This document shows, piece by piece, positions 41,753 to 45,509 of a stretch of 45,509 nt of DNA. The first letter of the stretch is position 1; the number at the start of each line of letters is the position of its first letter. This DNA is from Candidatus Zixiibacteriota bacterium (GTDB lineage: Bacteria; Zixibacteria; MSB-5A5; GN15; FEB-12): assembly GCA_020348905.1 (NCBI GenBank), contig CP070756.1, positions 1,987,736 through 2,033,244 on the forward strand, read 5' to 3'. A program made the translations under genes and the position numbers. The notes below the pieces were generated by a model. It made no database searches. It saw nothing but the letters and a program-made list of their open reading frames with translations, and was not told the DNA's origin.

Positions 41753-43462
41753 CTAATTCAGATTTATGATGGCTCCCTTAACAACGCACTGGGCGCTGGC
41801 TTCGACGTTGAGATTGGCACTCGCCGTGGCTTTGAGGTTGGCGCCGCCCTCAAGATTCAAATCCGCTCCGGATTTCACATCGATGGCCGCATCACTCTCT
41901 ATCTTTACGTTCTTGCCCTTGATGCTGAAATCGCCGGTACTTTCGAATTTGATATCGCCATCGGTAGTGATGGAAACGGAGGGGTCCTTGCCGCTGAGGA
42001 CAATCACATTCTTACCATCCTTGGTGCTGATCTTGATCTCTTCTTCGCCGTCCTTGTCCGTCAACTTGATCTCATTGCCGCCCTTGGTGAGGAAGACTTT
42101 GACCTCGTTCTTGGTGTCGGGTGTCACGGGAAGAGTGTCGGTTCCGCTATAAAGCGAACCCAGCGCCACCGGCAAATCGGGGTTGCCGTTTTCCCATCCT
42201 ATCAACACCTCGTCATCAACTTCCGGCATGGTCACCCAGCCATGCTCGCTACCGGCATGAGGCCAGACGTAGCGCACCCACAGGGTTTCGATGCCCAGGG
42301 CCGGGATTTTCACCTTAATGCGACCAAGTCCGTCGGGATCATCGAGATCGGTGACCAATCCGCTTTGAAGATTGGTTATCGACGGACGCGATGTCTTTCT
42401 GGCCGGGAAAGATATATCCAGAGGCGAGCAGACAAACTCGTTGCTGTATTTTCCGCTTTCATCAAAAGAATGGGTGACCGCTTTGACCCAGTACAGACCG
42501 TCAAGCTTACTCATTCCTGCGATCTTAATACAGTGACCCACCTTAACGGCCGGAACGATTGACTCACCCACACAGGAAACCATCTGGCCGACCTGGCTTT
42601 CAACCCGCTTGCCCAGTGACGTGTCAACACTGGATTGATCGGTGGCCTTGACTGTCGGCACATAGCCTGGTCGCTCAAAAATCTTCTGGGAAGCATCAAT
42701 GGAAACACGGGTAATATCCGACGGGGCCGAGCGAAGGGTACTGCTGTCAATCTGGCTTTCCAAAACAGCCTTCTTGCCATATTCCCATGATTTGGACTCG
42801 TACTTACTCGGCGCCGTACCAAGACCCATCGAAAAACTGCCCAGCGTTTCCCGCCATACAAGTTCCTCGAACGATGAGCCGTTCGATTTCTGCAGCGAGA
42901 ATTCCTTCCCGTCGTAATAAGCATACAATCCGGCACCCTCCGCCAGACGCTTGATGTAGGTCCAATCCGTCTCGCGGTATTGCACGCTGTACTTCATCGT
43001 TGAACCGCCGGATTCAATCTTCCCTCTTGTTAACGGAAAGTTAGCTACGATGGCTCCAATGATATCGCTGGCTGATTGATCCTGATACACCGTCATCTGG
43101 GGAGAACCGTCCATGGTAACAGTCGGGCTCTTGGCCACGATCAATACGGTGTTGAGACCGTCGATGCTGTTCTCCAACTTTACATCCGTCACCAGGCCGA
43201 TAAACTCAAGTTCGCGGCCCGGATCGACAATCCCGCCCGCCGGGGCCATGGTAACCGCGGCCGATTTGCCCAGAAAGGCGGTGTATGTTCCGGGGTCGTC
43301 AAAGTCCTGTTCCGAGGAAGCTTTGCCTACCTGTTTAACCCGTATCTGCAGCTCATGATGGTCATCGATGTACTGTTTCAGTTGAACCGAAGATACCGTA
43401 TGCTTTATTTCCTTGTTGTCGATCTTTATCGTACAAATACAGGGTGTTTCGATTTTTGCCAT
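41753..43462 (-). CDS. tssI: T6SS spike protein VgrG/TssI
   Basis: The protein is 569 residues. The N-terminal gp27-like region (about 1-360) contains SAAVTMAPAGG, YKQ-like and DWTYIKRLAEGAGLYAYYDGKEF segments. It leads to a gp5 OB-fold (DPDGLGRIKVKIPALGIETLWVRYVWPHAGSEHGWVTMPEVDDEVLIGWENGNPDLPVALGSLY) and a repetitive beta-helix needle (DGDIKFESTGDFSIKGKNVKIESDAAIDVKSGADLNLEGG...). It ends after the needle with no extra effector domain, so toxins would have to load through PAAR, adaptors or Hcp. It is between hcp and tssE. No PAAR or immunity gene is in the window. Confidence 0.88.
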   Translation of the reverse strand: MAKIETPCICTIKIDNKEIKHTVSSVQLKQYIDDHHELQIRVKQVGKASSEQDFDDPGTYTAFLGKSAAVTMAPAGGIVDPGRELEFIGLVTDVKLENSIDGLNTVLIVAKSPTVTMDGSPQMTVYQDQSASDIIGAIVANFPLTRGKIESGGSTMKYSVQYRETDWTYIKRLAEGAGLYAYYDGKEFSLQKSNGSSFEELVWRETLGSFSMGLGTAPSKYESKSWEYGKKAVLESQIDSSTLRSAPSDITRVSIDASQKIFERPGYVPTVKATDQSSVDTSLGKRVESQVGQMVSCVGESIVPAVKVGHCIKIAGMSKLDGLYWVKAVTHSFDESGKYSNEFVCSPLDISFPARKTSRPSITNLQSGLVTDLDDPDGLGRIKVKIPALGIETLWVRYVWPHAGSEHGWVTMPEVDDEVLIGWENGNPDLPVALGSLYSGTDTLPVTPDTKNEVKVFLTKGGNEIKLTDKDGEEEIKISTKDGKNVIVLSGKDPSVSITTDGDIKFESTGDFSIKGKNVKIESDAAIDVKSGADLNLEGGANLKATASANLNVEASAQCVVKGAIINLN

Positions 43463-43500
43463 AAGAATCGATATTAATTACTGTTCAAAAACAAGCAGCC

Positions 43501-43530
43501 GGATAGAAGGCGCCTGGCGCCTTCCTATCC
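43501..43530. repeat. Strong hairpin between hcp and vgrG
   Basis: GGATAGAAGGCGCC pairs with GGCGCCTTCCTATCC with one bulged C. On the minus strand it follows the hcp stop and is succeeded by GGCTGCTTGTTTTTG. The T-rich stretch is displaced by several bases, so this may act as a partial terminator or mRNA stabiliser, lowering vgrG relative to hcp. Confidence 0.6.
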
Positions 43531-43547
43531 GGCCTGTGAAAGAAAAA

Positions 43548-43952
43548 CTATTCTTCCCAGCGATTGTCTATGCTGGCCCCGCCGATATTCAACTTCCGGC
43601 AGGAGATTTCAAAGTACTCAAACACCTGATCATCCGGCTTCATCTTGATATGAGGAACTCTCTCCTCAAAGCGGGTAATAAAGCCTTCTTCCCAGGTAAG
43701 CACTTTCATCTCGGAGTCATCCGGTTTCTTGAAAGTTACGGAACCGGCCTTCCAGTTCGGCTGACTGGTATCCATCGCCCACGCGGCAATGGCATCGGTT
43801 TCATCGGATTCTCTCAAGACTTTGATGGTACCGGCATGAGCCCGATCGGACGGACGTCCGGTTTCATCCGAGGCGGTGTAGATTTCGTAAGAAACCTCGT
43901 ACACGTTTTTGTACTTCACGCCATCGATTTCGAGAACTGGTCTGCGAGCCAT
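43548..43952 (-). CDS. tssD: T6SS tube protein Hcp/TssD, Bacteroidetes-like
   Basis: The protein is 134 residues. VLEIDGVKYKNVYEVSYEIYTASDETGRPSDRAHAGTIKVLRESDETDAIAAWAMD resembles the T6SSiii tube proteins of Bacteroidetes. In those, ETDxxGRPSxRxxxGxIxVxxES is the family marker. WKAGSVTFKKPDDSEMKVLTWEEGFITRFEE and YFEISCRKLNIGG complete the barrel. It stacks as hexamers to form the inner tube that is ejected. Proteobacterial Hcp are usually about 160-170 residues and look different. The gene follows tssC after a 109-base gap with a hairpin. Confidence 0.85.
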   Translation of the reverse strand: MARRPVLEIDGVKYKNVYEVSYEIYTASDETGRPSDRAHAGTIKVLRESDETDAIAAWAMDTSQPNWKAGSVTFKKPDDSEMKVLTWEEGFITRFEERVPHIKMKPDDQVFEYFEISCRKLNIGGASIDNRWEE

Positions 43953-44012
43953 TTAGGTTTCCTCCACCTAAGTTATGTTAGTAGTTTAAGGTTGCTTGAC
44001 TCTGTTCTGTAA

Positions 44013-44053
44013 GAAGCGGTCGCGACCGAACTTGTCCGGCCGCGACCAACTTC
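44013..44053. repeat. Long hairpin between tssC and hcp
   Basis: GAAG-GGTCGCG (44013-44024) pairs with CGCGACC-CTTC (44041-44053), with a further inner CCG/CGG match. No T-run is present on the minus strand after it, so mRNA processing or stability is more likely than termination. Confidence 0.55.
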
Positions 44054-44061
44054 TCGAATTC

Positions 44062-45492
44062 TTACTTATCCTTCACATTAGTCTGATCCCCTTCACCCCA
44101 GGCCACAAATTCGATATTGAACGTGCGGGCTGGATACTTGGGGTTCAGACTCACTTTGACGTCTACTTCCTGACGCTTGCGCATCTCCTCGTCGGCGAAA
44201 ATATCGACCTTGTAATCCTGAAGAATATTATCTCCCCCGGAGATGGCCTTCATGAACTTGTCGATATCCTTACGCATGGTATCGATAAAGCGCTGATCGA
44301 TAACCGAGAAGGTTTGCTTGTTCAGGTAGTTGCGAAGGGTCTTGTAAACGTAGTCGTAGGTGCGCCGGATGGAATATACGTTGAAGGTTTCCTTTGTGAA
44401 AAGAGTCGAGGCGCCCATGGCCACCGCCGTACCTTCAAAGTTAACCAGCGGGTTGACACCCTTCTCGTTGATCTTGCTGGCATCAGGCTGATTAGCCTTG
44501 AAGCGCAGGTACTTGGCATCGGCAATCTTGCCGTGCTTGAACCCGGCCATCGGCTGCTGCATGCCAACGGTCGTGTCACCCTGATACATCTTGCCCGCCA
44601 CCGCCGCCGAGGGTGGGATCCACATGTCGTCATCCTCGTACTGGTTGGCTCCGCGGGCCATGATATAGTTGGCAAACACGGACACGTATTGCTTGTAATC
44701 ATCGATCCCGGGAAGGTTGGCATATGCGGGATCCTCGAGCATATCCATGACTTCCTCGAACTTCTCAAAGTTCGGCAAATCGGTCATGACATGCACCTTG
44801 TTCGGCAACCCCAGTTGACGGGCAACCGTGTCGATGTTCTCCACGCTGCCAAGATAACCGGGCACCACAAACATGGCGTAGGCATCCTTTACACTCCACT
44901 CGCGGAAGAGATCCGACACCGCCTTGGCAAGCTCCTCGAACTTCTCGCGATCGTTGGGATCGGTAAGCTCATCAGGACTGACGTTAGCGAAGTAGGCGTT
45001 AACCTTCTCATCCGGTTCCTGTTGAGCGTTGGAAAAGAATTTGTCGATGGCCCGATAGGTCATCTCCAAATCGCGACCGGAACGGTGAACCTTCTTCATG
45101 TTCTTTTCCAGGTTGGCCTCAAGCTTGGTCGCTTGCTCATTAAGGTTCTTACGGACATCGTCAAGGTTACCTTCCGAGGCCAGATGCTCGGTCCACAGCT
45201 TAAGTCGTTGGGCTAAAAGCTGGCGCTGCTTGGCGAAGTCTTTCTTGGTCAAGAATTCCTTGCGCTGGAAGTCCTTCTTCGGATCCAGCCATTCAACGCC
45301 CCGGACCAGATCCCCGTCCGGTGTTTTGAACGACGGCAACAATGCCGATAACTTGCTGAAATCCGCGAACGATTCCCCGAGGATAGAGGCAAATTCCTCT
45401 TCGGATACTTTCTCTACCGGGGCCGCTTCCGGCTGTGCCGGTGCCGCTTCTGCCGGTTGAGGCTGTGCTTCTCTTTTTTCTTCTTCACCCAT
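44062..45492 (-). CDS. tssC: T6SS sheath protein TssC
   Basis: The start is ATG at 45490-45492, behind GAGGTGAT. The 476-residue protein has an Ala/Pro/Gln/Glu-rich N-terminus (about 9-30) and then a region with ILGESFADFSKLSALLPSFKT and FLTKKDFAKQRQLLAQRLKLWTEHLAS. Further on are YVFANYIMARGANQ-like and FEGTAVAMGASTLFTKETFNVYSIRRTYDYVYKTLRNYLN segments. The C-terminus DYKVDIFADEEMRKRQEVDVKVSLNPKYPARTFNIEFVAWGE fits the TssC sheath fold. It resembles the Bacteroidetes (DUF5458-type) sheath more than proteobacterial VipB. TssB, its partner, would be upstream beyond the right edge. ClpV and TssA are not in the window. Confidence 0.78.
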   Translation of the reverse strand: MGEEEKREAQPQPAEAAPAQPEAAPVEKVSEEEFASILGESFADFSKLSALLPSFKTPDGDLVRGVEWLDPKKDFQRKEFLTKKDFAKQRQLLAQRLKLWTEHLASEGNLDDVRKNLNEQATKLEANLEKNMKKVHRSGRDLEMTYRAIDKFFSNAQQEPDEKVNAYFANVSPDELTDPNDREKFEELAKAVSDLFREWSVKDAYAMFVVPGYLGSVENIDTVARQLGLPNKVHVMTDLPNFEKFEEVMDMLEDPAYANLPGIDDYKQYVSVFANYIMARGANQYEDDDMWIPPSAAVAGKMYQGDTTVGMQQPMAGFKHGKIADAKYLRFKANQPDASKINEKGVNPLVNFEGTAVAMGASTLFTKETFNVYSIRRTYDYVYKTLRNYLNKQTFSVIDQRFIDTMRKDIDKFMKAISGGDNILQDYKVDIFADEEMRKRQEVDVKVSLNPKYPARTFNIEFVAWGEGDQTNVKDK

Positions 45493-45509
45493 TACGTATC
45501 ACCTCTTTC

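Noticed and set aside
43996-45216. 406-codon plus-strand frame
   Set aside because: It runs opposite TssC and reads as a low-complexity hydrophobic/His/Gly shadow; the TssC frame has a ribosome site and family signature.

Overview
The window (about 45.5 kb, roughly 53% G+C by eye) looks like a chromosome segment from an uncultured Gram-negative bacterium outside the Proteobacteria. The mix of TPR lipoproteins, cohesin-like surface proteins, CsgG-domain proteins, long PAS/GAF kinases, a group 3b hydrogenase and a Bacteroidetes-flavoured type VI secretion system (T6SS) suggests the FCB superphylum, for example Candidatus Zixibacteria or a relative. That placement is inferred from gene content, not from a marker gene. 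No rRNA, tRNA, CRISPR array or insertion sequence was seen.

Layout. 1-7314: a phage-head-like set on the minus strand (portal, large terminase subunit, and a prohead-protease-like protein that runs off the left edge). It is interleaved with ordinary host genes: an NfeD-like membrane protein, a chagasin-type inhibitor lipoprotein, a GT-C glycosyltransferase and a 41-residue peptide gene. 7479-9602: a TPR lipoprotein and a small secreted protein, closed by a strong terminator. 9681-13302 (minus): two glycosyltransferases and a Cas4/AddB-like Fe-S nuclease, apparently one operon. 13650-18667: a complete group 3b [NiFe]-hydrogenase operon (four subunits, an embedded cyclic-nucleotide-binding-fold protein and the maturation endopeptidase), behind a candidate promoter with a CRP/FNR-type palindrome. 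18682-19599 (minus): a beta-helix lipoprotein. 20132-25503: a 1192-residue hybrid-sensing histidine kinase followed by three receiver-domain proteins. 25652-33396: a Ser/Thr kinase with PEGA domains, two CsgG-domain proteins, an outer-membrane beta-barrel and a cohesin-like/LRR surface lipoprotein. 33466-45492 (minus): a T6SS locus with TssC, Hcp/TssD, VgrG, TssE, TssF, TssG, TssK, a TssL-like protein, a short TssM-like GTPase and a periplasmic protein.

How they work together. The hydrogenase operon would couple H2 to NADP(H) in the cytoplasm. The kinase/CsgG/barrel/cohesin set looks like a regulated outer-membrane assembly or export system that I cannot match to a named one. It converges on the T6SS locus across one shared terminator, and a kinase beside a T6SS recalls PpkA-type control. 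The T6SS has Bacteroidetes-type tube and sheath proteins (as in T6SSiii) but also a TssL/TssM-like membrane pair that T6SSiii lacks, so it may be an intermediate or unnamed subtype. This T6SS, the kinase/CsgG operon and the scattered phage-head genes (possible gene-transfer-agent or domesticated-head remnants) are the best candidates for undescribed biology.
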